A stretch of 64,000 bases of DNA from an uncultured Flavobacteriales bacterium (GTDB taxonomy: Bacteria; Bacteroidota; Bacteroidia; Flavobacteriales; BACL11). The translations under genes and the position numbers were made by a program. The stretch spans positions 22,036-86,035 of the forward strand of contig CASIBH010000004.1 in assembly GCA_949372805.1 (NCBI GenBank). The letters are read 5' to 3'. How positions within the stretch are numbered: position 1 is the stretch's first letter; each line of letters starts with the position of its first letter. Below are positions 11,501-21,100 of this stretch, one piece after another. The notes under the pieces are model-generated. The model searched no databases and had not been told where the DNA came from. It was given only the letters and a program-made list of their open reading frames with translations.

Positions 11501-13415
11501 TAATGATGGTCTTGCTTATGCAAGCGGTTTAGGAGGAAATCTTCCATATACATTTACTTGGATGACTAATGGTCAGATAGGAGATACAATTAACACTGTT
11601 CATCCAGGACTACATACTGTAGAAGTTGTTGATGCAAGAGGATGTACATCAAGTGATACAATTTTTATGCATGAGCCAACAGAGCTTCATGTAAACATAG
11701 ATGATAACTTCACAATACTTCCTTACTGTATCGGAGTAAATAGTGCAAGCTTAACATCTTTAGCTACAGGAGGAACACCAGGATATAGTTATGCTTGGGA
11801 TGATAACTTAGTAGCACCACAACTTACAGCAACAGCTAGTCATCTTTTAGCAGGAGTTTATACGGTTACTGCAACAGACTCAAGAGGATGTACAGCAAGT
11901 GATAGTAGAGATATTGATACAATAACTAATACAATGAGTGCTTTTGTTTTAGAGATAGACAATGTAAGCTGCTTTGGATATAATAATGGATCTGCAGTTG
12001 TTAATGCATCAGGAGCGCATGCTCCATATTCATACCAATGGTTTGGTCCAAATGGCTACTCAAGTGTGAATGATAGTGTAGCTAATTTATATGCTGAAAA
12101 TTATTCTGTAACAGTATCAGATACTAATAACTGTATGGTTAATACAAGTATTAATTTAAGTGAGCCAGCAGCTATTACATACAATACTTTATCTTCCACA
12201 GATGCAGTATGTCTTGGGTCTTGTGATGGAAGTGTTCTTTTAGACTTTACAGGAGGAAGTGCTCCATATTATGGTCATGCTTTAGATAATAATACTGGAG
12301 CTGTAACAATGAATTTATTGAGCGATAGTTTATTCTCAGGAATTTGTGCAGGTAATTATACTGTCAGCTTAACAGATGCTAATGACTGTCCTTCTTACCT
12401 GGTGAATGGAGGGAATAATCAGCATGATATAACTGCTTTAGATACTATCTTCACAGCTCTTTCCTCAAATGGAAATATGATTTTATGCTATGGTGATGCT
12501 ACAGCAAGTCTTTCTATTGACTTAAATTACTTTAATAACACTTATTCTTACTCTTGGGAGAATGTTTTAAGCCCTGGCGTTAGTCTTGGTGCAGGTTCTT
12601 CTTTGGTAGGTCTGGAGTCTGGAACATATGTTCTTTTAGCTAACTATATGACTTGTCATGCAAGTGATACAATGACTATTACAGAGCCTGATTCACTTAC
12701 TATCTTAGGAAATGTAGTTGATGCAGATTGCTATGGTGCAAGTACAGGCTCTATAACAACAAATATTAGTGGTGGATCATTGGGTTATGTGTATAATTGG
12801 TCTGGAAGTTCAAGTACCAATAATAATTTAAATAATGTTTCTGCAGGAGTTTATACTTTAACCGTAAGTGATATGTATTCTTGTGAGTACTCACAAACAT
12901 TTGTAGTTGGCGAGCCACAAGAGATAACAGCTACGATAAATCAAAATTCATCTAACACTTACTTATTAGAATCTAATAATGTAAATGGAGGAGTTGCACC
13001 ATATGTTCATTCTTGGAGAGAAGCATCTGCTCCAAATGTTCAGCTAGCAACCGGAACAACTTATACTGTTAGTAGCTATGGCGATTACTTTGTAAGAGTA
13101 ACAGATGCTCAAGGTTGTACTAGCGAGTCCAATAGTATAGAGTTCATCTCTACCACTATAAATGAAGTAGGATCAAGCTTAGAGGTAAGTGTTTATCCAA
13201 ATCCATTTAGATCAGAAGCTGTAGTTGACTTTGGAAGAGTAGTTGAGAGTGCAAGCTTGACGATAGTGGATATGTATGGTAAGGTAATAGAGCGTCATTT
13301 AGTTGGAAATAGTGATAGATACATTATTACCAACAAAGATAAAGCTAGTGGAGTTTATTTCTTGAAAATAGAAACAAGAGAAGGAAATATGTTTGTTAAA
13401 TTAGTTATAAAATAA
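8553..13415 (+). CDS. SprB-repeat surface protein A with T9SS type A sorting domain (1620 aa)
   Basis: Signal peptide, THLMGGEITWECI head, many SprB repeats (xxVSCFGxxDGxAxxxxxGGxxPYxYxW...LxxGxYxVxVxDxxGC), C-terminal VSVYPNPFRSEAVVDFG...GVYFLKIETREGNMFVKLVIK. Confidence 0.9.
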   Translation: MKKLLILLVALCSVFQMQATHLMGGEITWECIKVGPDAGKYIFKLKLYRDCDGTSLSTFAQTIYVWDHPTVTSMSLDFISNTDISPDCDVTNSGNAQLDCSTNPVGAVEEYLYESQPVSLPGSPPTTGWHFTWDSCCRNGAITNLVLSSTTSPSEGFTLRASMFPYVDPLGNLIPAEPCFDSSPIFNESPKTIICTGYPFSYSHNASDNELDSISYSWDEPLDDFVGNFDPAAGNPASLPWVAPYAFNNPLPGNVSLNSQTGEISYNSNISGNFVTVVRIDAYKCGQIVASIYREIQAVLLACPSLSGNTPNTPPSIDAPFIDPITGLPSFSTSVPAGSLVSFNITGVDSLDIYPNGASQEITLEITGGQMSGDFVNIFDCAEPPCAIFNNGSGVVPPFSSPSFVSGYFEWLTDCNHIASDAGCGTISNLYTFAIKAYDDFCPAPAITLATISIEVTAAQGLSEPDLQCAFLNGAGDLTLDWNYSFGGDASTIYHIYGSDNIGGPYSLLEDVNYSNPNNLLFQTHTIDSINLPAGYQFFYLTQESACASSSVESDTITPIEFQISHSDVNCWDDTDGRITVEVLSTMLAPFSYYLNGVLNPNPIPYDTVFSDLTAGNYVVTVSDNGSCQIDQTVNITAPGSPLQSLVSDTMNNCYGSNDGIAIGSGAGGTPPYSYEWFNQNFVSFSTNDTAFNLSAGSYYLEVSDANGCDTFSTVQVIAPQTALSGSPQVFGIACRGDSTGMIIGDANGSWAPYQYYWISSAGDTLQSTSYTTTRDTLKDLSSGVYTLHVYDAQSCFVSYSLNVGEPMTMLSIDSILVVENIACFGDSVGKARLFASGGMPNYSYMWDNGETGLVAQNLSAGYRHLTLTDDWGCEVVDSVYISENPEIQSTISVVQTVSCYGQSDGIASISSVGGIPTYTYFWSNGHTGLSMPDTSSGLVEGSYYVTTRDVIGCEVVDSVYVSEPEPLSMIANELVWISCFGANDGLAYASGLGGNLPYTFTWMTNGQIGDTINTVHPGLHTVEVVDARGCTSSDTIFMHEPTELHVNIDDNFTILPYCIGVNSASLTSLATGGTPGYSYAWDDNLVAPQLTATASHLLAGVYTVTATDSRGCTASDSRDIDTITNTMSAFVLEIDNVSCFGYNNGSAVVNASGAHAPYSYQWFGPNGYSSVNDSVANLYAENYSVTVSDTNNCMVNTSINLSEPAAITYNTLSSTDAVCLGSCDGSVLLDFTGGSAPYYGHALDNNTGAVTMNLLSDSLFSGICAGNYTVSLTDANDCPSYLVNGGNNQHDITALDTIFTALSSNGNMILCYGDATASLSIDLNYFNNTYSYSWENVLSPGVSLGAGSSLVGLESGTYVLLANYMTCHASDTMTITEPDSLTILGNVVDADCYGASTGSITTNISGGSLGYVYNWSGSSSTNNNLNNVSAGVYTLTVSDMYSCEYSQTFVVGEPQEITATINQNSSNTYLLESNNVNGGVAPYVHSWREASAPNVQLATGTTYTVSSYGDYFVRVTDAQGCTSESNSIEFISTTINEVGSSLEVSVYPNPFRSEAVVDFGRVVESASLTIVDMYGKVIERHLVGNSDRYIITNKDKASGVYFLKIETREGNMFVKLVIK
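10516..13381 (+). repeat. Long direct repeat, copy 1 (3' stalk plus CTD of protein A)
   Basis: Near-identical to 22536-25401 at constant offset 12,020 (no net indel); only about 5 mismatches seen by eye. Confidence 0.95.
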
Positions 13416-13471
13416 ATTATAAATTAGCTATCAGACATACTCTAGTAATTATTAGTTATTTAATTTAAGAG

Positions 13472-13479
13472 TATATTTG
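13472..13479 (+). promoter_or_regulatory. Putative -7 element TATATTTG upstream of the second SprB-repeat gene
   Basis: TAnnTTTG about 38 bp before the ATG at 13517. Confidence 0.4.
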
Positions 13480-13516
13480 CAAGGCTAGGATTTTAAGAAT
13501 TCAATAAATTTGAAAA

Positions 13517-16500
13517 ATGAAGAATAAAAATATTAGAATGAATAACAGAAAATCATTTTTGGAAAGTACCTCTTTAATTAAGAAGGTACTATTTCTGCTT
13601 TTAGGGATATGTATAAGTTTAAATATTAATGCCCAGTCAATAACAGTTGGAAGTATTGCGGCAACTAATACTTTTACAGCAGATGGAAAAGCATATGTTG
13701 TGGTATCAGGTGTTCCTGGTGGATTGAATAATTATACATGGACCAACTTAAGTTCAGGAGCTCAAGCATCATTCACATCATCCACTGATTTTACAGATAC
13801 TCTAACAGATTTTTCTGGAACTTATGAGATAAGTGTGGATAATTTTGATTTTGGATTTTCAGCTGTTGATACAATAACAATTACTGCTCCTGGAGCAACT
13901 TTTAGCTACAACGGATCTTTTGTGCTTTGTGGTGGTCTTACTAATGCTTTTATAACAGCTTTTGTTCAGGGATGTGCTGTTCTTGGACCAACTCTTGGAA
14001 CTAATTATTTATTAACTGATGCCTCGAATAACACAATATTATTAGATTCAATAGCGCCAACTACTGCCATGCCTCTTCCGCCACTTGTTGTTGGTACATA
14101 TTACTTATCATCTACAAATTTAGATAATGGATGTGTTGGGTTTGATACCTTTGATATTACTGCAGGTCTTTTAAATGTTTCTACTTTCAGTACAAATGTT
14201 CTTAACAATACTCTTGGATTATTTACTATAACAGCTTCTGGAGGCTCGTCTCCTTATACACTTGATTGGCAAGGGCAAAATCTTCCGACATGGAATAATG
14301 GGGATACATTAATTGGACTTCCTGCAGGAACATATTTTTTTACAGTTTCAAGCTCTGATGGTTGTACGTATTCTGATTCTGTTATCATTCAGAACACATG
14401 TGATGGACAGATTACAAGCATTAATTATGATCCTTGTGCTCCAGAGGTTTTTGTTAGTGCTGCTATCAATATGGTAGGGTCTGGACCATTTGATTTTGAC
14501 TATGAATTATCTGATGGCTCATCTGTTGTGGCATTTGAAAATTCTACTGCTTCAAATATAACTTTCTCAAACAGCGTTGGCTCTGGAACATTTTATTTAA
14601 ATATTACTGAGACTAATACAGGATGTATTGTTACAGATACAATTACTCATACTTTAAATCCTGTTTTTGTTTCTTCCTCAATAACTGATGTAACTTCTGT
14701 TGGAGCTTGTGATGGAGGTGTTTTTGTGACCCCTACCTCAGGACAATTTCCTTATACATTTGAGTGGAGTAATTCTACTGGAATTATTTCTACAACTAAT
14801 GGACCATTTACACAGCTTACAAATCTTTGTGATGATACATATTGTTTAGTTATAACTGATGATAATGGATGTACTTTTACCGAGTGTTATGATGTTCTTT
14901 ATTACCCTTGTAATGTTACCCTTTCTATTTTTGATTCAATTAATTGTTATAATGGTTTTGGAGCTATTCAAGTAAATATTGATACAACAGGAAATCCTGG
15001 AGGACCTTATGAATACACATTGTTTAATGCAAATAATGGAAACCAAATAGGAAATCCTCAAGTTAATGTTAATACTCAATTTACTTTTCCAAATTTACCT
15101 ACAGGCAATTATTTTGTTAATGTTTTTGATCCAGCCTTTGGGAGTTACTGTAAGCCTGATACAATTATATTAACAGAGCCTGATCAAATTAACGTTTGGA
15201 CAACTGTTGATAGTTCATCTGCTGTTTGTGCTGAAGATGGAATTATTACTATTGATTCTATAACTGGAGGAACAAATCCATTTAATATTACTTGGTTAGA
15301 TTCCATTCTTTCTCCTTTACCAACTATAGCAGATACAAATATTAATGGAAATGTTTTTCAAGATTCCTTATTATATTCAAATGAAAATACAAATGGATAT
15401 TTAATCTTAATTACTGACGCAAATGGTTGTTCAAGAAATCAAACTGTTTACATCCACCCACAAAATTCTGGAGCTGACTTTGCTATCGAGAGCTGGGAAG
15501 TGACTCAGCCAAAATGCTATGGTGCCTGTGACGGAGGAATTCTTGCAACAATGGCTGGAATGCCAAATGGTTGTTTATCTGTTCCTCCTTTTACATTTTA
15601 CTGGATAGATGGTGCTACTGGTGGAGCTGGACAAGTAGCAGATACCTTAAAAGTAGATTCAGTTGGAACTCTTTTTTATAATCCCTCTCATGTAGCTACT
15701 TATGTTAATTTATGTCCTGGTTCTTATCAATTACATGCTTATGATTACTATGGTAATTTTGGAGGAATACAAAATTTTGATGTTTTTGAGCCTGATTCAA
15801 TTACTATTGCCTTAAGTGATAGCCTAGAGCTATTTTGTGGTGAAGAACAATTTGTTTTATCAAATGTTAGTGGTGGACCAACAGTAAATGATACAACTCT
15901 AATTTCAAGTAATACGCTAGACTTTGGAATTCCAAGTGGGTTTCAGGATAGTTTAAACATAAATGATTACTATCTTTTAGTAGTAAGTGGAACATATGAA
16001 GATACTGCAGGTAACTTGTATGATGCTGCATGGGATTACACTGCTTTTCCTGGCGCTCCAGCTACTCCTGTGATGCACTGGGCATTTGATGGTAATTTCA
16101 CTCATAGACCTTTTCCAGATGCTTTTAACTTAGATCATACTTATACCTTTCCATTTGTTTCTCAAACTGGTGTTCACAATTTTGCAATGACTCAGCCTGG
16201 TTTCTTGCAACCTGGAGCTACTGGAATGCAATTTGATTTATATCTTGTGCGATATGATACTACCATTTTTTCATATCAGTGGGAATATCTAAATGCAACC
16301 GGTACTGCTAATATTGGGAATACTGATTCTGTTTTAGTATACCCTTACTACGGAGGACAATATGAACCAACAGATTATATTGTTACTGTTACTGATATAA
16401 CAGGCTCCTGTTCAAAATCTGATCAAATACACGTTTCATGGGATTTAGGCATTTTAAGTTTTGACACTATAGGAAACTCTTTAGTTTCATGCTATGGCGA

Positions 16501-19500
16501 TTCTTCTTCAACTATTATATTAGCAATTGATACGACTTCATCTGGCACTAATACCCCTGGTTTTGCACCCTACATTTTCTATCTTGATGGTGACTCTACT
16601 TTAACTTCTCCATCAAATTATAGCGATACAATTGAAAATGTTCCTGCAGGTACTCATACTGTTAGCATTTCAGATTCTTTAGGATGTCTTTCCAGAGAAA
16701 TATCAATTGATGTCATACAATCAGATTCCTTATATGCATGTGGAGTAGATTCTAATTATATAGAGGTTATGGTGGATAATTTTAATATGACTTTTGATAA
16801 TCCATATCTTCATACCTCAGTTGTTCCTACGTTACTTGGAATGAATTACCGACTAAAAGTTAGTGGTACTTACAACGATTCTTGGTCAGGATCAAATTAT
16901 AAAGATGCTGCATACATATATAATATAAATCCTCCAACTGGTAATATTGATTGGATGATGAATGGCTCAAGTCTTTTTTACCCTACTCCAAATCAGTACA
17001 ATTCATCACATGAATATGTATTTGAGTTTGTTGGAGATGGTGATTCTATTGATTTTACATATAATGATTACTTTGATTCTCTGTATGTGAATAATAGTGG
17101 ACTTTTATCATTTGAGCTTTATAAAATGGTTTGTCCAAATACCGATACTGCATTTACTTGCTTTGGTGATTCAACTGCTTCATCTAATGTGTATCCAACA
17201 GGAGGAACGCCTTTTGATCCTGATGGCTTTGCTAATTCAGGAGATGAGTTTTATAATATAGTTTGGAAAGATTTTTCTGGAAGTGCTACAAATCTTGCTG
17301 GTGATCCTTGGGGTACTGGTCAAACAGTTTCTAATCTTCCTGCCGGAACATATTTTGCTTATATTACAGATGCTCTTGGATGTGAATATGTTAGAACTCT
17401 AATTGTTCAAGAATCTGCTGTTGCAATGAATATAGATACTATTTATCCAACACCTGTTGCTTGTCGAAATGACTCCTCAGGATGTATTTCTGCTGTTGTT
17501 TCTGGTGGTTTTACTGATAATATTGTTGTTGTAATTTCTGCAGGAGATACTATTTATACTGATCAAGGTGATCTTGACACTATTCAAATTTGTGGTTTAG
17601 TCGCTGGTACATATCAGTTTTATATTTATGACTCTCCAGATGCAAGTTTTGCTGATTATGATTGTGCAGAGTTTGCAGAAATAATAATAACTCAGCCTCA
17701 AGATATTTTATCTACCTCAGTAAACTTATTATCTGATGTTCAATGTTTTGGAGATTCTACAGGAGCTGCAATTGCTAATGCTATTGGTGGACAGTTTCCT
17801 TATTCATATAATTGGCTTGCAGGAAATACTTCTGCTATAGTTAATAATCTATGGCCAGGATGGCAGGTTGTTGAAATAAGCGATAGCAATGGATGTGTCA
17901 AGCTTGATAGTATCGAAATAATAAATTTATATCCAGAGATCTCAAGTGTTCTTGACGTTATACAAGATGTTTCTTGCTTTGGGGGATGTGATGCAATAGC
18001 AAGCTTGTCAACAAATGGAGGAGTGCTTCCTCATACTTACTTCTGGGATATTGGTCAGGTATCTATTAATATGCCTGATACAGCATTTAACCTTTGTTAT
18101 GGAGGGCATGATGTAATTGTTGAAGATGCTCTTGGATGTAGACAAACAGTTACCTACAATATAAGTCAACCTGACGAGCTCTTTGCTCAAGCAGTTATGA
18201 CTCAACCAATCCAATGTTTTGGTTTTGATGATGGAACTGCTTTTGCTTCAGCTACTGGGGGAACACAATTTTATTCTTTTGTTTGGGATAGTATTAATGG
18301 ACAAGCAGGACAGAACGCTACTAATCTTACTCCAGGATTGCATTATGTGTATGTTACTGATGCTAAAGGGTGTACTGCAATGGACTCTGTTAATATTTCT
18401 GAGCCAACGCAATTAACAATTGCAATAGATGATACAATGACGGTTTACTCTTATTGTGCTGGAACAAATTCTGGTCAATTATGTGCTATAGCTGATGGAG
18501 GAACACCAAACTATAATTATGTTTGGAATGATGTATTGGGACAAACAGGAACATGTGCTACAAATTTAATTGCTAGTCAGTATACAGTATTAGTAATGGA
18601 TGATAGAAACTGTATTGCAACTGTATCCTTTAATTTAGATTCTATTACTAATAGTATGGACCCTGACTCAGTTGGTATATCTATTGATGATGTAAGTTGT
18701 TTTGGGACTTTTGATGGTTCTGTTTCAATTACTACTGTTGTTGGAGCTGTTGCACCATATACTTATTCATGGACAGGTCCTAATAGTTATAGTTCTGTGC
18801 TTTCATCAATCAGTTCACTCTATGCTGGAAGTTATGGAGTTGTAATTGAAGATTCTAATGGATGTGCTATAACAGTAAATGCAGAAGTACAACAGCCTGA
18901 TCAATTAGAATATACTACATATAATGTAGAAAGTTCTACTTGTCTAGGAGCTTGTGATGGAGAAATACATGTTAGTATTGAAGGTGGTACTCATCCATAT
19001 TTTTATGATTTAGACCAGCAAGGAACATTTCCTCTAATGAATACTTCACCAGTTATAAACGATACTTTAATAACTAATTTATGTGCTGGACTTCGTTCAA
19101 TATATATTACAGATGATAATAATTGTGAAGGAACAGTCGTTTGGGGTGGAAGATGGGAAGAAACAGTTGATCAAGGAGTTGTTGTTGAACTTGACTCTGT
19201 TGTAGCAAGTCCTGCAACGTGCTTTAATTTAAATGATGGTTCTGCTTTTATTCATGGTCAAGGAAATCCATTATTCACATATACTTGGGAAACAAATGAT
19301 ATTGCAACAAATCTTCCAACAGGAACTGTTTTAGGTAATGGTATTGCATATAATAATTTTTACCCTGGAACATATTGGGCAGTAGCTCACTATGCTGATT
19401 CATCAAGTTTTGGTGTTCCCTATTCAGGATGTGATTTTGGATATCAATTTACAATTTCAAGTGCTGCACAATTAACAACTGCCGCTACAAATGTTACTGA

Positions 19501-20980
19501 GGTTACTTGCTATGGTGATACAGATGGGGAGATTGATCTAATAATTTCGGGAGGAACTGCTCCATACTCAGTGCAGTGGGATACAACAACATCTCTTCCA
19601 AATGGATCAAGTGCTTTACAAGTTAACTCATTGCAGCCTGGAACATATACGGCAAATATATTTGATAATAATGGATGTAGTATAACTTCAGACTTTGAGA
19701 TAACTGAGCCTTTAGCAATAACAAATTACTATACAGTAACTGAGCCTTTATGTAATGGCGGATCAGATGGTTCTGCAATAGCAAATACAAATGGTGGAAA
19801 TGCTCCATATACATATAACCCAAATATTAGTAATAATCTTTCTGCAGGAATTTACTCTGTAGTTGTAATGGATAACAAAGGATGTACCTTCTTAGATGAA
19901 GTAACAATAACAGAACCTGATGCTGTTATCTCTTCTGTAGAATCAGATAATTTATTCTTTGGGCCTTATGATGTACGATGTTTCGGAGAAAATAATGCCT
20001 CTGCTACAGTTACTGGAGGTGGTGGAGTGCCAGTTATTTCTTATCTATGGACTCCTTCTAATCAATCAACTGCTACAGCAACAAATTTATCTGCCGGCTC
20101 TTATGATGTCACCGTTACAGATTTAAATAATTGTTCTCAAACTGAAACAATATTAATAACAGAACCAGATCAATTAGTTATTAATTTAACTAGAAGTGGA
20201 GATAATGCACCGTTCTATGATATTAGTTGTTTTGGCTTAAACGATGGTTGGGCACAATCTCTTCCAATAGGAGGTGTTGAAGGTACTTCAGGATATAATT
20301 ACCAATGGGATGTTAGTGGAAGTAATATTTCTTCAAACTACTATATTGATAATTTACAAGCTGGTCTTGCATATACAATCACTGTAGTTGATGTAAATGG
20401 ATGTGAGGAGACTGAGTCTACACCAATTCTAACAGAGCCAATTGAATTTATTGCAAATGTTATTTCTGATGATTATGCAGGTCCTACTCATGAAGGCTTT
20501 ACTGTTAACTTTACTGATTTAACTGTATGTTCTGATCCTTACAACTTTGAATGGACGTGGCTTAATGGAACAACTACTAATCCTTCTGGCACAACTAATT
20601 TTAATCATATGTTTGATATAATTGGTTTGAATGAAGTTTATGTAACTCTTGAAAATGAGGTGACACTTTGTACTGATACTGTTGGCTTTAATATTGAAGT
20701 TCAAGGAATTCCAGAAATATATAATGTTTTCTCTCCAAACGGAGATGGTGTTAATGATTTATTTGGTTTTGGAGAATATGCAATGGAGGCTATGCAAGTA
20801 GAATTTTTTAACAGATGGGGTGAGTTAGTTTACTCATTGGATTTATCTGGACAAGATTGGGACGGTAGAGGTCTTGACGGTAGAGATCTTCCTGAGGGAG
20901 TGTACTTCTATGTTCTTCAGTCTACAGGTCTAGATGGAAGATACTATGAAAAAAGAGGTTCAGTCACAATATTGAGATAA
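13517..20980 (+). CDS. Giant SprB-repeat surface protein B with gliding-motility-type (T9SS type B) C-terminal domain (2487 aa)
   Basis: SprB repeats throughout; C-terminus IPEIYNVFSPNGDGVNDLFGF...VEFFNRWGELVYS...WDGRGLDGRDLPEGVYFYVL...KRGSVTILR. Confidence 0.9.
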   Translation: MKNKNIRMNNRKSFLESTSLIKKVLFLLLGICISLNINAQSITVGSIAATNTFTADGKAYVVVSGVPGGLNNYTWTNLSSGAQASFTSSTDFTDTLTDFSGTYEISVDNFDFGFSAVDTITITAPGATFSYNGSFVLCGGLTNAFITAFVQGCAVLGPTLGTNYLLTDASNNTILLDSIAPTTAMPLPPLVVGTYYLSSTNLDNGCVGFDTFDITAGLLNVSTFSTNVLNNTLGLFTITASGGSSPYTLDWQGQNLPTWNNGDTLIGLPAGTYFFTVSSSDGCTYSDSVIIQNTCDGQITSINYDPCAPEVFVSAAINMVGSGPFDFDYELSDGSSVVAFENSTASNITFSNSVGSGTFYLNITETNTGCIVTDTITHTLNPVFVSSSITDVTSVGACDGGVFVTPTSGQFPYTFEWSNSTGIISTTNGPFTQLTNLCDDTYCLVITDDNGCTFTECYDVLYYPCNVTLSIFDSINCYNGFGAIQVNIDTTGNPGGPYEYTLFNANNGNQIGNPQVNVNTQFTFPNLPTGNYFVNVFDPAFGSYCKPDTIILTEPDQINVWTTVDSSSAVCAEDGIITIDSITGGTNPFNITWLDSILSPLPTIADTNINGNVFQDSLLYSNENTNGYLILITDANGCSRNQTVYIHPQNSGADFAIESWEVTQPKCYGACDGGILATMAGMPNGCLSVPPFTFYWIDGATGGAGQVADTLKVDSVGTLFYNPSHVATYVNLCPGSYQLHAYDYYGNFGGIQNFDVFEPDSITIALSDSLELFCGEEQFVLSNVSGGPTVNDTTLISSNTLDFGIPSGFQDSLNINDYYLLVVSGTYEDTAGNLYDAAWDYTAFPGAPATPVMHWAFDGNFTHRPFPDAFNLDHTYTFPFVSQTGVHNFAMTQPGFLQPGATGMQFDLYLVRYDTTIFSYQWEYLNATGTANIGNTDSVLVYPYYGGQYEPTDYIVTVTDITGSCSKSDQIHVSWDLGILSFDTIGNSLVSCYGDSSSTIILAIDTTSSGTNTPGFAPYIFYLDGDSTLTSPSNYSDTIENVPAGTHTVSISDSLGCLSREISIDVIQSDSLYACGVDSNYIEVMVDNFNMTFDNPYLHTSVVPTLLGMNYRLKVSGTYNDSWSGSNYKDAAYIYNINPPTGNIDWMMNGSSLFYPTPNQYNSSHEYVFEFVGDGDSIDFTYNDYFDSLYVNNSGLLSFELYKMVCPNTDTAFTCFGDSTASSNVYPTGGTPFDPDGFANSGDEFYNIVWKDFSGSATNLAGDPWGTGQTVSNLPAGTYFAYITDALGCEYVRTLIVQESAVAMNIDTIYPTPVACRNDSSGCISAVVSGGFTDNIVVVISAGDTIYTDQGDLDTIQICGLVAGTYQFYIYDSPDASFADYDCAEFAEIIITQPQDILSTSVNLLSDVQCFGDSTGAAIANAIGGQFPYSYNWLAGNTSAIVNNLWPGWQVVEISDSNGCVKLDSIEIINLYPEISSVLDVIQDVSCFGGCDAIASLSTNGGVLPHTYFWDIGQVSINMPDTAFNLCYGGHDVIVEDALGCRQTVTYNISQPDELFAQAVMTQPIQCFGFDDGTAFASATGGTQFYSFVWDSINGQAGQNATNLTPGLHYVYVTDAKGCTAMDSVNISEPTQLTIAIDDTMTVYSYCAGTNSGQLCAIADGGTPNYNYVWNDVLGQTGTCATNLIASQYTVLVMDDRNCIATVSFNLDSITNSMDPDSVGISIDDVSCFGTFDGSVSITTVVGAVAPYTYSWTGPNSYSSVLSSISSLYAGSYGVVIEDSNGCAITVNAEVQQPDQLEYTTYNVESSTCLGACDGEIHVSIEGGTHPYFYDLDQQGTFPLMNTSPVINDTLITNLCAGLRSIYITDDNNCEGTVVWGGRWEETVDQGVVVELDSVVASPATCFNLNDGSAFIHGQGNPLFTYTWETNDIATNLPTGTVLGNGIAYNNFYPGTYWAVAHYADSSSFGVPYSGCDFGYQFTISSAAQLTTAATNVTEVTCYGDTDGEIDLIISGGTAPYSVQWDTTTSLPNGSSALQVNSLQPGTYTANIFDNNGCSITSDFEITEPLAITNYYTVTEPLCNGGSDGSAIANTNGGNAPYTYNPNISNNLSAGIYSVVVMDNKGCTFLDEVTITEPDAVISSVESDNLFFGPYDVRCFGENNASATVTGGGGVPVISYLWTPSNQSTATATNLSAGSYDVTVTDLNNCSQTETILITEPDQLVINLTRSGDNAPFYDISCFGLNDGWAQSLPIGGVEGTSGYNYQWDVSGSNISSNYYIDNLQAGLAYTITVVDVNGCEETESTPILTEPIEFIANVISDDYAGPTHEGFTVNFTDLTVCSDPYNFEWTWLNGTTTNPSGTTNFNHMFDIIGLNEVYVTLENEVTLCTDTVGFNIEVQGIPEIYNVFSPNGDGVNDLFGFGEYAMEAMQVEFFNRWGELVYSLDLSGQDWDGRGLDGRDLPEGVYFYVLQSTGLDGRYYEKRGSVTILR

Positions 20981-21100
20981 TTAAGAAATTTATAAAAATA
21001 TATTTTTTGTTTAATGATTATGCGGTTAGATTTCCTAAATGAAAAGTGATTTTTATTTAAAAGAAAAAGTTGATTAGAAATATTTAAAAAACTATATGAT

